From: Thiogranum sp.
GTDB taxonomy: Bacteria > Pseudomonadota > Gammaproteobacteria > DSM-19610
NCBI GenBank assembly: GCA_022340245.1
Contig: JAJDOI010000063.1
Coordinates: 1 to 64,000 of the forward strand
Direction: 5' to 3'
DNA length: 64,000 nucleotides
Shown here: positions 1-10,463 of the stretch, one piece after another
How positions within the stretch are numbered: the first letter of the stretch is position 1
Layout: each line of letters begins with the position of its first letter
Notes under the pieces: generated by a model
Seen by the model: only the letters and a program-made list of their open reading frames with translations
The model's database searches: none
What the model was told of the DNA's origin: nothing
Position numbers and translations under genes: made by a program

Positions 1-143
1 AGACGCCGGTCATCATGCTTTCGAGCAAGGATGGCCTGTTCGACCGAGCGCGCGGTCGCATCGTCGGCTCAGATCAGTACCTGACCAAGCCTTTTACCAA
101 AGATGAACTGCTGGGCGCGATCCGTGAGCACGTACACGCATAG
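1..143 (+). CDS. pilG: Response regulator PilG, 3' end only (truncated at window start)
   Basis: Frame from nt 3 reads TPVIMLSSKDGLFDRARGRIVGSDQYLTKPFTKDELLGAIREHVHA*, the C-terminal half of a CheY-like receiver (S/T, KPF motifs), directly upstream of pilH. Confidence 0.85.
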   Translation, partial: TPVIMLSSKDGLFDRARGRIVGSDQYLTKPFTKDELLGAIREHVHA

Positions 144-216
144 GACTCGCACTCACAGCGATGCCAGTGACGGCATTTAGCTGCTGGGAGCTGTAATTAA
201 CCAAGGGGTAATACCG

Positions 217-585
217 ATGGCACAAATCTTAATCGTTGACGATTCACCGACTGAAGCCCACGTCCTGAAGGGCATGCTGGAAAAGAATGGCTTCGAAGTC
301 GAAACCGCCGAAAACGGCACCGAGGGCATCGAGCGCGCCAGGGAGATCAAACCGGACCTGATACTGATGGACGTTGTCATGCCGGGTCTCAACGGTTTTC
401 AGGCGACGCGCCAGTTGACCAAGGATCCGGAGACCAAAGATATCCCGGTCATTATCGTTACCACAAAGGACCAGGAGACCGATCGGGTCTGGGGCATCCG
501 CCAGGGTGCGCGAGACTTCCTGACGAAACCGGTATCCGAGAAAACCCTGATGGAAAAAATCAACACCGCGTTGGAACTGGTCTGA
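217..585 (+). CDS. pilH: Twitching motility response regulator PilH (CheY-like)
   Basis: MAQILIVDDSPTEAHVLKGMLEKNGFEVETAENG...LILMDVVMPGLNGFQATRQL...VTTKDQETDRVWGIRQGARDFLTKPV; receiver domain; operon context. Confidence 0.93.
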   Translation: MAQILIVDDSPTEAHVLKGMLEKNGFEVETAENGTEGIERAREIKPDLILMDVVMPGLNGFQATRQLTKDPETKDIPVIIVTTKDQETDRVWGIRQGARDFLTKPVSEKTLMEKINTALELV

Positions 586-597
586 AGGATAGCGGAT

Positions 598-1143
598 ATG
601 TCTGAGCTTGCCTGTCAATCGCCACTGGAATGGCTCGCGCACCTTGAGCGCCTATGTCTGGAGCACGCGCGCAGTCTGCCCCAGCAGGAGCAGAACGACG
701 AGGAGTGGCTCGGCATCGGTTTCCGTCTGGGCAGCGCGCTACTGGTCGCGCCGTTGGCCGAGGTGTCGGAAATTCTCACGCCGCCGAGCCTGTCACACGT
801 GCCGCGCACCAAGCCCTGGGTATGTGGCATCGCCAACGTTCGCGGCAATCTTATGCCGATAATGGATCTGCAAGGGTACCTGCGTGACGAGCCGCCCGCG
901 CTCAACCGGCGTAGCCGGATTCTCGTGGTCAGTCACAATGGTATGTATTCGGGACTCGTGGTGGACGCCGTGCTGGGTCTCAGGCACTTCCGCGATGAGC
1001 AGCGTTGCGACGAGTTGCCCGGTGACGATGGGCATATCCACGAATACATGACGCACGGATTCAAGACCGGAAACGAGCATTGGGGTGTGTTCAGCATGCA
1101 TAAGCTTGCCGAGGCGCCGCAGTTTTTGAAAGCCGCCATGTAG
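598..1143 (+). CDS. pilI: CheW-like adaptor PilI
   Basis: CheW-type motifs (LGSALLVAPLAEVSEIL...RTKPWVCGIANVRGNLMPIMDLQGYL); between pilH and pilJ. Confidence 0.9.
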   Translation: MSELACQSPLEWLAHLERLCLEHARSLPQQEQNDEEWLGIGFRLGSALLVAPLAEVSEILTPPSLSHVPRTKPWVCGIANVRGNLMPIMDLQGYLRDEPPALNRRSRILVVSHNGMYSGLVVDAVLGLRHFRDEQRCDELPGDDGHIHEYMTHGFKTGNEHWGVFSMHKLAEAPQFLKAAM

Positions 1144-1217
1144 GTGGCGGAAGAACGGGTTCAAGTTAGTTGTTTATCCCTGGGAAGAAGATAGCCGATT
1201 AGGTCAGGAGAGGAAAC

Positions 1218-3239
1218 ATGAGTACAGCGAAGCAGCCCCACGCGAAGGTGGGTTCACAAAAACGGACAATGTACCTGATCGCAGCACTGCTGCTGTCGTT
1301 GGGCGCCATGGTCGCGGTGTTCTGGTACGTAGGTATCCAGGCGAAGTACGACAAGGAGTACATCGGCTATACCAGTGAGCAGCAGGTTCTGTCGCAGCAG
1401 GTAGCTAAGTACGCGCTGGAAGCATCCAACGGCGTTGATGCTGGCTTCGAACAATTGGCTCTATACCGGGACCGCTTCGCAAACGCGCTCAACAACGAAC
1501 GCAACGGCAACGTGGCCACAGGACTTCCGCCCAGCCGTGAAGCGGTGGAGCCGGACCTGGTGGCTCTGGAAAAACGCTGGGCCAGTTTCCGCAAGAGCGT
1601 CGACTTCGTTCTCGGTTCGAAGGAGACGGTCGCTGTTGCGGTTTCGGAAATCGGCGACGTTATCAACGAGGTGATTCCGAAGTTGCAGGCCTACGACGAG
1701 GAAGTCGTCAACATCCTGCTGGAAAAGAAAGCCGACCGTAACACGATCAACCTGGCGACCCGGCAGCTGATGCTGAGTCAGCGCATTGTCAACAACGTCA
1801 ACCTTGCACTGAACGGCGAAAACGTGGAAGTGGCTATTGAACGCTTCTCCGAAGATGTGCAGGAGTACGGTACGGTGCTTGACGGTATGGTCCGCGGCAA
1901 CGACGTCATCGGCATGATCAAGAACGAAGAGGTTCAGGCCAAGCTGTTCGAGACATCGATGCTGTTCAAGACGGTTGCGGACAATGTAGAAGAGCTGCTG
2001 GACATGTCCGACGATCTGCTCGAGGTCCAGCGTGCGGCGCGTAACATCTCAACGCAGTCGGACGATCTATACGCGGCTTCGCTGCGCTTGCAGAACGCCT
2101 ATTCGATGGCCGCGGACGAGCGTCCGATACAGCCGGAAATGGCCTACATGTTCGGCGGTGTCGGCCTGCTTGTGTTGTTCCTGCTGGGTATGCAGGTGTA
2201 CGGCGACCAGGAATCGCGCCGCCGGCACGCAGAGTTTGAAAACAAGGGCAACCAGGAAGCTATCCTGCGACTGCTGGATGAAATGGGCAACCTGGCCGAT
2301 GGTGACCTGACCACCTACGCGACAGTGACCGAGGACTTCACCGGGGCTATCGCCGACTCGGTCAACTATACCATTGACGCGCTGCGTGACATGGTAACGA
2401 CCATTAACGAAACGTCCGGCCAGGTATCCTCTGCGGCCAAACAGACCCAGGAGACTGCGCAGCATTTGACCGAGGCCAGTATGCACCAGGCCGAGGAAAT
2501 TACCTCGGCGACGACCGCTATCAATGAAATGGCCGTGTCCATCGATGAGGTCTCGAAGAACTCGGAAGAAACCGCGACCAAGGCGTTGCGGTCGGTGGAA
2601 TATGCGAAGAAGGGCGGTGATACGGTTCGACGCAATATCGAAGGTATGGACCGTATCCGCGAAACCATCCAGGAAACCTCAAAGCGTATCAAGCGTCTGG
2701 GCGAAAGTTCCCAGGAGATCGGCGACATCGTCGAGCTCATCAACGACATCGCCGAGCAGACCAACATCCTGGCGCTGAATGCTGCCATACAGGCGGCGAT
2801 GGCCGGCGAGGCAGGTCGCGGTTTCGCGGTGGTTGCCGACGAAGTGCAGCGCCTCGCTGAACGTTCGTCGAACGCCACCAAACAGATCGAGGCGCTGGTC
2901 AAGACCATCCAGACCGATACGAACGAAGCGGTTATTTCCATGGAGCAGAGTACCGCGGGTGTGGTCAACGGTGCACGTCTGGCCGAGGAATCGGGTGAAG
3001 CCCTCGAGGAGATCGTTAAGGTGTCGGAAGATCTATCCGGTCTTATCCAGTACATCTCGTCTTCGGCTCGTCAGCAGTCCAAGGCGGCATCGAGCATTTC
3101 TGAAACCATGCACGTCATCCAGGAGATTACCACCCAGACGTCCGCGGGTACGAACGAGACATCGGCGTCTATCGGTAACCTTGCCAGCCTCGCCGAGGAA
3201 ATGGCCAACTCTGTCGCCGGCTTCAAGTTACCGGAGTAA
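1218..3239 (+). CDS. pilJ: Methyl-accepting chemotaxis protein PilJ
   Basis: N-terminal TM, PilJ-type periplasmic region, second TM, MCP signalling hairpin ([48 protein letters not shown]). Confidence 0.94.
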   Translation: MSTAKQPHAKVGSQKRTMYLIAALLLSLGAMVAVFWYVGIQAKYDKEYIGYTSEQQVLSQQVAKYALEASNGVDAGFEQLALYRDRFANALNNERNGNVATGLPPSREAVEPDLVALEKRWASFRKSVDFVLGSKETVAVAVSEIGDVINEVIPKLQAYDEEVVNILLEKKADRNTINLATRQLMLSQRIVNNVNLALNGENVEVAIERFSEDVQEYGTVLDGMVRGNDVIGMIKNEEVQAKLFETSMLFKTVADNVEELLDMSDDLLEVQRAARNISTQSDDLYAASLRLQNAYSMAADERPIQPEMAYMFGGVGLLVLFLLGMQVYGDQESRRRHAEFENKGNQEAILRLLDEMGNLADGDLTTYATVTEDFTGAIADSVNYTIDALRDMVTTINETSGQVSSAAKQTQETAQHLTEASMHQAEEITSATTAINEMAVSIDEVSKNSEETATKALRSVEYAKKGGDTVRRNIEGMDRIRETIQETSKRIKRLGESSQEIGDIVELINDIAEQTNILALNAAIQAAMAGEAGRGFAVVADEVQRLAERSSNATKQIEALVKTIQTDTNEAVISMEQSTAGVVNGARLAEESGEALEEIVKVSEDLSGLIQYISSSARQQSKAASSISETMHVIQEITTQTSAGTNETSASIGNLASLAEEMANSVAGFKLPE

Positions 3240-3256
3240 AAACAGGACGCCGTGTT

Positions 3257-4141
3257 ATGGGTGATTCCGCAGGACACGCGCAGGCTCATGCTGAAGCCAG
3301 GCTTATGGCCGGGCGACGCCTGGACATGGACGATGAACAGTTCGCCGACTGGGCCCGGCTGCTGGAACGCCGCACGGGTTTGTTCATTTCTCCCGATCGG
3401 CGCTCGTTCCTCGCCAGTGGCATTCGCGCGCGTATGCGCGAAAGCGGCTGCAGCAGCTCGCGCGAGTACTACAACCGGCTGATCGCGGGCGGAATCCAGG
3501 CGCACGAATGGTCACTGTTGATCGATCGCCTCACGGTGCACGAAACCTGCTTCTTCCGGCATCGTGCCTCGATGCAATTAATCAGGGAGAGGCTGGTCCC
3601 CGAAGTCCTCGAAAAGCAGCGAGGGTACCTCGCCTGGAGTGTGGGTTGTGCGACCGGCGAAGAAAGCTACAGTCTGGCGATGCAGATCGACTCGTGCATG
3701 GGTGCCGTGGCGGGAGACTGCTATTTCGGAGTTACCGGCACAGACATCAGTCTGCCCTCGCTCAGAAAAGCACGCAAGGGGATTTATCTCAGACGACGCC
3801 TGGGCGACATACCGGACGATCTCCAAAACAAGTACTGTGAAACGGTTTCCAGCAGGCATTTCCAGATCACGGAGCAACTGCGCAAGCGGGTATGTTTCGC
3901 GCAACTGAATCTGCGCGACGTGGAAACAGCGCCCATGGCCAGGGTCAACCTGATCTACTGCCAAAACCTCTTGATCTATTACGACCGGGGTTACCGCACA
4001 GAGATCGTGGATAAACTGGCGGAGTTTCTGCGTCCCGGAGGGGTGCTGATATTGGGATCGGGTGAATTGCTGGATTGGCGTAATTCGAACATGGAAAAAG
4101 TGCGTTATCCGGATACCTTGGCGTACCGGCGCACAAACTGA
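3257..4141 (+). CDS. pilK: CheR-type protein-glutamate methyltransferase (PilK)
   Basis: CheR motifs: SVGCATGEESYSLAM, GTDISLPSLRKARKGIY, NLIYCQNLLIYYD; position between pilJ and chpA. Confidence 0.88.
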   Translation: MGDSAGHAQAHAEARLMAGRRLDMDDEQFADWARLLERRTGLFISPDRRSFLASGIRARMRESGCSSSREYYNRLIAGGIQAHEWSLLIDRLTVHETCFFRHRASMQLIRERLVPEVLEKQRGYLAWSVGCATGEESYSLAMQIDSCMGAVAGDCYFGVTGTDISLPSLRKARKGIYLRRRLGDIPDDLQNKYCETVSSRHFQITEQLRKRVCFAQLNLRDVETAPMARVNLIYCQNLLIYYDRGYRTEIVDKLAEFLRPGGVLILGSGELLDWRNSNMEKVRYPDTLAYRRTN

Positions 4142-4172
4142 CAGCACCCAGTGCGGGATGAAAGGAAATACA

Positions 4173-7100
4173 ATGAATCAAGTCATCGATTTCAGCACGT
4201 TAACTTGGGTTAAGAAGGAACTGGATGACACGCTGAAAGAGGCGCGTCAGGCTCTCGAGGCCCATGTGGAGAACCCGCAGGACGAAGCGCAACCCGGCTT
4301 TCTCGCGGCTCACCTGCACCAGGTGTATGGCACCCTGCAGATGGTGGAGTTGTATGGCGCATCCCTGCTGGCTGAAGAGATGGAAAAGGTTGCCAGGGCC
4401 ATTGCTGATCAATCGGTTACTCGACGCGAGGACGCCTGTGAAGTCCTGATGGGCGCAATATTGCAGCTCCCGGATTATCTGGACCGGCTGATCGCAGGTT
4501 ATCGCGATATCCCACTGGTGTTGTTGCCGGTACTGAACGACCTGCGTGCGGTCCGCGGCGAGAGCCTTTTATCCGAGAACTCTATGTTCGCGCCCGACCT
4601 CGGCGCTGCCCTGCCCGAACACCTGTTGCAGGTGCAATCCGAAGGTGATGTTCCTCAGCAGGCGCGAGAATTGCGCCACCGATTCCAGCGCGGTCTGGTT
4701 GGCTTGTTCCGCAACAAAGACACCAGGGACTCGTTGGAGGCGCTCCAGCAGGTTCTGGACGGTTTGCAGCAGCTTGGTGGTCATGCGCCGGTCGTTCGTC
4801 TCTGGTGGGTGGCGGCAGGTGTGGTAGACGCCCTGCGGGCCGGGACGTTGGGGGACAGTATCGCCTTGAAACGCGTGCTGGGACAGCTGGACCGCGAAAT
4901 CAAACGTCTTGGCGATGACGACGAAGCTGCATCGCCCGAGGATGGGGATGCCCGCGACGATCTGTTCAAAAATCTATTGTTCTATTGCGCGCAGTCTCCG
5001 GCGGCGACGAGCACACGCATCGCCGAGATCCGTGAAACCTACCGCCTCGGCGAGCTGCTTCCTGACGAGGCCGAACTTGCGGCGGCGCGCGAAAGCCTTA
5101 GCGGGCAGAATTCCGACCTGTTCGAAACGGTCGCGGTCGCTGTAAAGGAAGAGCTGGCACGCCTCAAGGACAGTCTGGACATCGTACTGCGTAATGGCTG
5201 CCGTAACAGCGGTGACCTCGAGCCGCTCATTGCGGCCTTGCGGTCGCTGGGCGACACACTTGGTATGCTGAGCCTGGGCGCAGCCCGCATAGCGGTTGTT
5301 GGCAAAGCCGACGAGTTGCAGACATACGTCGCGTCGGGCGATGCGCCGGCCGACACCGTTTTGATGAATGTTGCGAGCACCCTTCTGTATGTTGAGTCGT
5401 CGGTCGACGGCATGGGCTGCGGTCGGGCGGTTGCCTCGAACGACACACCGGTCGAAGAACACCTGGCGCAGAGCGAGTACCAGCAGGTGATGGACGTCGT
5501 TATCCAGGAGGCCATCGCCGACCTGCGACGCGGCAAAGAGGCGATCGTCAGCTATACGGAATCCGACCATGATGCATCGCACCTGGACGAGGTTCCGCAA
5601 TGGTTGAATCAGGTCAAGGGTGGATTGCTCCTGTTGGGGGAAACACGTTCGGCCGCACTGGTTGAATCTATTGCGCGGTATGTCGCGACGGCGTTGATCG
5701 ACCAGCAGAGTCAGGCTTCACAGGAAGAGCTCGATTCGCTTGCCGATGCCGTTTGCGGGCTTGAATACTATCTTGAAAGCCGCAAGGAGCATCGCATGTA
5801 CGGTGGTTCGGCGATCGCTGCTGCGGAACAGGGTATCGGGCGGCTGGGTTACCCGGCGGAAGAAGATGCCGGGCCGGTCGGGAACGCTGCGCCGGAGGAC
5901 GCTGGCGAACCGTCGCCGCCGCTTACGGAATTCGAGGGCGACTCCACGGTGCCAGCGGTGAACGACGAGCAGCCGGTTATCGAGGCGGCGCCGGAAGAGG
6001 CGGGTTTTGAGTTCGACTTCTCGCTGCTCGACGAAAGCCCGGTTGTCGATGAAGCGATCGATGCAAATGACGCTGCGATGCCGGCCGAGTCCGAGGCGCC
6101 CGATACAGAACTGTCATTCGGTGAGCCGGAGAGCCAGGCGTTCGGCGAGACCTCCGACATGGAGGTAGCCGACAACGAGACGTCCGACGCGGTACCTGCC
6201 GAAAACGAGCTTCCGGAAGAGCACCCGGTCGACGAGGTGGCGGTAACGCCAGAGTCGGCGAATACCGAGGGCGACGACGGCCTCGCTGTCATCGGTGAAG
6301 ACGTCGACGAGGAGATTCTTGAGATCTTCATCGAGGAAGCCGAGGAAGAGCTGGCAAGCATGCACGAACAGCTGCCGGCGTGGCTGGCCAACGGCGAAAG
6401 CAGTGAATCGCTGGCGAGCATTCGCCGTTCCTATCACACGCTCAAAGGTAGCGGCAGGTTGGTGGGTGCGATGCGCATCGGCGAGTTTGCCTGGGCGTTC
6501 GAAAATATGCTCAATCGCCTGATGGACGGGGCAATATCCGTCAGTCCCGCGATGACGGAGTTATTGCAGTCGGCCATGGTTGCGTTATCAGAGCTGGTCG
6601 CGCAGATAAAAGACGGCGCGCCGACCGGGCAGCCCGTCGCTCACCTGATGCGCTGTGCGGACGCATTGAGCCAGGGCGAGGCACTGCCCGATGCAGCTCG
6701 GGTATCTCAAGCCGCCGTTGAGCCGGATGCCGGCGCGGCTGAAGCCGAGGCCGAGTCGGGCAGTGATGAGAGTGGTGTTGAGTTCGCACTGGAACTGGAT
6801 ACCACGACGTTGCCGATTGATGCAGAGGCGACAGACGGCGAGGATCCGGGAGAGGACCCCGGGTCGTTGTCATACGCCGCGGAGTTGCCCGACAGCGGGT
6901 CGCTCACGGTGTCCACCGACAGTGTCATGGATCCGCTCCTTTACGAAATTTTCAGTACAGAATCACGGGCACACCTGGAAGTCGTCCGTCAGTTCCTGAG
7001 CTGGGCCGTTGCCGGCGAAACGCAGGTTGACGAGTTGCTGGCGCGTGCGCTGCATACGATGCATGGCAGTGCACATATGGCCGAAGCGGAGGCTATCGCC

Positions 7101-10100
7101 AGGCTTGCCGGCGAACTCGAAAAGTTGTTAAAGACATTGCTGGGCTTCGGGCGACCTGTCACCGATGACGTGTGCCAGGTGCTTGAGGATAGTGTGGTGA
7201 TAATTGAATCCATGCTGTCGAGCCTGCCGGCGGAAACCACGGTACCCGAGCGCTACGATGTAACCGTTCAATGGGTGCGCGAGCAGTATGCCGCGCTATC
7301 CGCCATTGACCGCGAAGAGGCGAGCTCGGAGCCTATGCAGGACGGTGACTCGGCACTGGGCGAGTCGGAAGAGGTGACCGAAGCGCTGGCCGAAACCGAC
7401 GACCTCTCCGAGGCCATCGTTGAGGCCGGGGATTTGTCCGAAGCCGTCACCGAACCGGATGAGTTGTCCGATGCCTTGCCAGAAACTGACGACCTGTCAG
7501 AAGCCGTCGCCGAGGACGAGTATTTGTCCGATGCCCCCGGTGAGCCGGACGACCAGTCCGAAGCCGTTGCGGTGGTTGAGGATGCCGCCTCCCGGGAGGA
7601 ACCGGTCGACGACACAATGGCCGATTGCTACGCGGGCCACGACCAGGAGTTGCTGGAAATTTTCCTCGAGGAGGGCGCCGAAAATCTGGAGACCAGCGAC
7701 GCGGCACTGCACCGCTGGCGAGAGGCGTCAACCGACGGTGAGGCGCTGGCGGAACTGCAGCGCGCGCTGCACACCCTGAAAGGCGGCGCCCGTATGGCGG
7801 ACCTCGCCGCTGTCGGCGATGTCGCACATGCGGTCGAAGCACTGATTATCAGCATCAGCGAAGGTTGTTGCGGCGTTGGTGACGCTGCTATAGATGCTGT
7901 TCAGCGCGCCCAGGACCGTTTGTCCGACATGCTGGATCAGGTTCGGGGCCGGCGCCCGCTAGAGGCGGCACACGAGCTGGTTGCGGAGCTGGATGCGATA
8001 CGTGCGCAGGCGCCGGATGCGCTTACGCCTGAGGGACAGGCAACTGATGACAAGCCGGAGGTCGAGCCGGCCCAGCGCGGTGATGTGGCCGGCGCGCCAA
8101 CTGCCGGCGCTGGCGATCCCTACGCGGATGCCGATCCGGAGCTGCTGGAGGTCTTTATCGAGGAGGCCAGCGACATCGTGGAACACACCGAGCAGACGCT
8201 GCAGCGGTGGAAACGCGCTCCCTCGGACCGGGCGGTGATGGCGGATCTGCAGCGCGAACTGCATACGCTGAAAGGTGGCGCACGCATGGCGGATATCACC
8301 GAGATCGGCGATCTCGCGCACGCGGTCGAGTCGCTGATGGTGAAGGTCACCGAGGGTGCGCTTAGCTGCAGCGAGGCAATGTTCGGGGTGCTGGAACGCG
8401 CTCAGGATACGCTGGCAGGTATGGTCGAGCAGGTGCGTAGTCACCAGCCACTGGAAAGCGCTGATGGTATCGTTGCCGCACTCGAGGCGCTGCGCGAAGG
8501 CCAGGAGCTCCCGGCAGCCGTTGCCGGCGCCGCGCAAACCAAGGTATCGGCGCAGAAGCCGGCCAAAGCGATTGCGGAAGCCGATGCAGAACTCGAGGAA
8601 CGCAGGAGTCGGTCGCGCACCGGTCAGGAACTGGTGCGTGTCAAGGCAGATCTCCTCGACAATCTGGTTAACCATGCGGGCGAGGTCAGTATCTATCGCT
8701 CCCGGCTCGAACAGCAGGTGGGTGCCTACGGTTTCAACCTGGTGGAAATGGAACAAACGGTGGCGCGCGTTCGGGAGCAGCTGCGCAAGCTGGAAATCGA
8801 GACCGAGGCGCAGGTGATCTATCGCTACGAGCGTGAAGGCGAACTGGTCGATGCGGCAGCCGATGGCGAAGATTTCGACCCGCTGGAGATGGATCGTTAC
8901 TCGCACATGCAGCAGTTGTCGCGTTCGCTCATGGAGAGTGTCAGCGACCTGAGCAGCATCCAGAACATGCTGGAAAATATTACCCGCGAGTCCGAGACGT
9001 TGCTGCTGCAACAGTCCCGTGTCAACACCGAGCTTCAGGAAGGGCTGATGCGTACGCGCATGGTTCCCTTCCTCGGGTTGTCGGCCCGTATGCGTCGTAT
9101 CGTTCGTCAGACCGCCCAAGAGGTAGGCAAGAAGGCGGAACTGGAGCTGTCCGGCGCCGAGGGCGAAATGGACCGCACCGTGGTCGACCGGATTATTGCG
9201 CCTATCGAGCACATGTTGCGCAACGCGATTTCACACGGTATCGAGACGCCGCAGGAGCGCCTGGAGAAGGGCAAGCCGGAAGCGGGCACCATTAAGATCA
9301 CGCTGGAGCGGGAGTCCTCGGACGTGGTACTGCGTATCGCCGACGACGGCGCCGGGATCAGTCTCAAGGCGATTCGCAAAAAGGCGATCGAGCGCGGTCT
9401 CATGCAGCCCGACTCCGATTTGACCGACAACGAGGTTCTTCAGTTTATCCTGGAGACGGGCTTCAGTACCGCGGAGAAGGTTACCCAGGTCGCCGGCCGC
9501 GGTGTCGGTATGGACGTGGTCAACAGCGAGGTGAAGCAGCTGGGCGGATCGCTCCACATTGACTCGGAATACAACCGGGGCACTATCTTCACAATACGTC
9601 TCCCGTTTACCCTGGCGTTGAATCAGGCGCTCCTGATCGAGGTTGGCGAAGATACCTACGCGATTCCCCTATCGAGTATTGAGGGTATCGTGCGCATGCG
9701 CCGCGAGGATCTGAAGGCCCACTATGACGATTCCGAGTCACGTTTCGAATACGGCGGGTATGCCTATGAGGTTCGTCATCTGGGTACGGTGCTGGCTACC
9801 GGTACGCCGCATCTCGACATCGGTCCGAAACGCGTCCCCGTATTACTGGCGCGTGTCGGCGAGCACTGCGTCGCTTTTCACGTCGAGAACCTGTTGGGTA
9901 GCCGCGAGATTGTCGTGAAATCGGTCGGTCCGCAAATCAGCACCGTGCGGGGCGTGTCCGGGGCGACCATTCTCGGCGACGGTCGAGTGGTCATGATTCT
10001 GGATGTTGCCGCCCTGTTGCGCGGCGGCAGCAGTGCGCTCGATCAGGTGAATGACATCATCAGTCAGCCGGTGCGTACGCAAGGGCTGACGGTGATGGTG

Positions 10101-10463
10101 GTGGACGACTCGATCACTGTACGCAAAGTCACAACCCGTCTCCTGGAGCGCAATGACATGAACGTTATCGCCGCCAAGGATGGTGTCGACGCGGTTTCCA
10201 AGCTCCAGGAGAATATCCCTGATATAATGTTGCTTGATATCGAGATGCCGCGTATGGACGGTTTCGAACTGGCCACCCATGTCCGCAATGAGCCGCGGCT
10301 GCGTGACATTCCGATAATCATGATTACCTCGCGTACCGGCGATAAACACCGCCAGCGCGCCATGCAGATCGGTGTAAACCGCTACCTTGGGAAGCCGTTC
10401 CAGGAGGGCGAGTTGCTGGAAAACATTCAGGCATTGTTAGAGGAAACCCGGCTAGATGGATGA
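4173..10463 (+). CDS. chpA: ChpA: CheA-type hybrid histidine kinase with multiple Hpt domains, CheW-like domain and C-terminal receiver
   Basis: Repeated Hpt motifs (HTLKGSGRLVGA, HTMHGSAHMAEA, HTLKGGARMADL, HTLKGGARMADI), CheA kinase core (HMLRNAISHGIETPQERLEKGKPEAGTI, GRGVGMDVV), CheW-like region, receiver (VMVVDDSITVRKVTTRLLERNDM). ORF opens at 4062, but ATG 4173 is the likelier start, just after the pilK stop. Confidence 0.93.
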   Translation: MNQVIDFSTLTWVKKELDDTLKEARQALEAHVENPQDEAQPGFLAAHLHQVYGTLQMVELYGASLLAEEMEKVARAIADQSVTRREDACEVLMGAILQLPDYLDRLIAGYRDIPLVLLPVLNDLRAVRGESLLSENSMFAPDLGAALPEHLLQVQSEGDVPQQARELRHRFQRGLVGLFRNKDTRDSLEALQQVLDGLQQLGGHAPVVRLWWVAAGVVDALRAGTLGDSIALKRVLGQLDREIKRLGDDDEAASPEDGDARDDLFKNLLFYCAQSPAATSTRIAEIRETYRLGELLPDEAELAAARESLSGQNSDLFETVAVAVKEELARLKDSLDIVLRNGCRNSGDLEPLIAALRSLGDTLGMLSLGAARIAVVGKADELQTYVASGDAPADTVLMNVASTLLYVESSVDGMGCGRAVASNDTPVEEHLAQSEYQQVMDVVIQEAIADLRRGKEAIVSYTESDHDASHLDEVPQWLNQVKGGLLLLGETRSAALVESIARYVATALIDQQSQASQEELDSLADAVCGLEYYLESRKEHRMYGGSAIAAAEQGIGRLGYPAEEDAGPVGNAAPEDAGEPSPPLTEFEGDSTVPAVNDEQPVIEAAPEEAGFEFDFSLLDESPVVDEAIDANDAAMPAESEAPDTELSFGEPESQAFGETSDMEVADNETSDAVPAENELPEEHPVDEVAVTPESANTEGDDGLAVIGEDVDEEILEIFIEEAEEELASMHEQLPAWLANGESSESLASIRRSYHTLKGSGRLVGAMRIGEFAWAFENMLNRLMDGAISVSPAMTELLQSAMVALSELVAQIKDGAPTGQPVAHLMRCADALSQGEALPDAARVSQAAVEPDAGAAEAEAESGSDESGVEFALELDTTTLPIDAEATDGEDPGEDPGSLSYAAELPDSGSLTVSTDSVMDPLLYEIFSTESRAHLEVVRQFLSWAVAGETQVDELLARALHTMHGSAHMAEAEAIARLAGELEKLLKTLLGFGRPVTDDVCQVLEDSVVIIESMLSSLPAETTVPERYDVTVQWVREQYAALSAIDREEASSEPMQDGDSALGESEEVTEALAETDDLSEAIVEAGDLSEAVTEPDELSDALPETDDLSEAVAEDEYLSDAPGEPDDQSEAVAVVEDAASREEPVDDTMADCYAGHDQELLEIFLEEGAENLETSDAALHRWREASTDGEALAELQRALHTLKGGARMADLAAVGDVAHAVEALIISISEGCCGVGDAAIDAVQRAQDRLSDMLDQVRGRRPLEAAHELVAELDAIRAQAPDALTPEGQATDDKPEVEPAQRGDVAGAPTAGAGDPYADADPELLEVFIEEASDIVEHTEQTLQRWKRAPSDRAVMADLQRELHTLKGGARMADITEIGDLAHAVESLMVKVTEGALSCSEAMFGVLERAQDTLAGMVEQVRSHQPLESADGIVAALEALREGQELPAAVAGAAQTKVSAQKPAKAIAEADAELEERRSRSRTGQELVRVKADLLDNLVNHAGEVSIYRSRLEQQVGAYGFNLVEMEQTVARVREQLRKLEIETEAQVIYRYEREGELVDAAADGEDFDPLEMDRYSHMQQLSRSLMESVSDLSSIQNMLENITRESETLLLQQSRVNTELQEGLMRTRMVPFLGLSARMRRIVRQTAQEVGKKAELELSGAEGEMDRTVVDRIIAPIEHMLRNAISHGIETPQERLEKGKPEAGTIKITLERESSDVVLRIADDGAGISLKAIRKKAIERGLMQPDSDLTDNEVLQFILETGFSTAEKVTQVAGRGVGMDVVNSEVKQLGGSLHIDSEYNRGTIFTIRLPFTLALNQALLIEVGEDTYAIPLSSIEGIVRMRREDLKAHYDDSESRFEYGGYAYEVRHLGTVLATGTPHLDIGPKRVPVLLARVGEHCVAFHVENLLGSREIVVKSVGPQISTVRGVSGATILGDGRVVMILDVAALLRGGSSALDQVNDIISQPVRTQGLTVMVVDDSITVRKVTTRLLERNDMNVIAAKDGVDAVSKLQENIPDIMLLDIEMPRMDGFELATHVRNEPRLRDIPIIMITSRTGDKHRQRAMQIGVNRYLGKPFQEGELLENIQALLEETRLDG

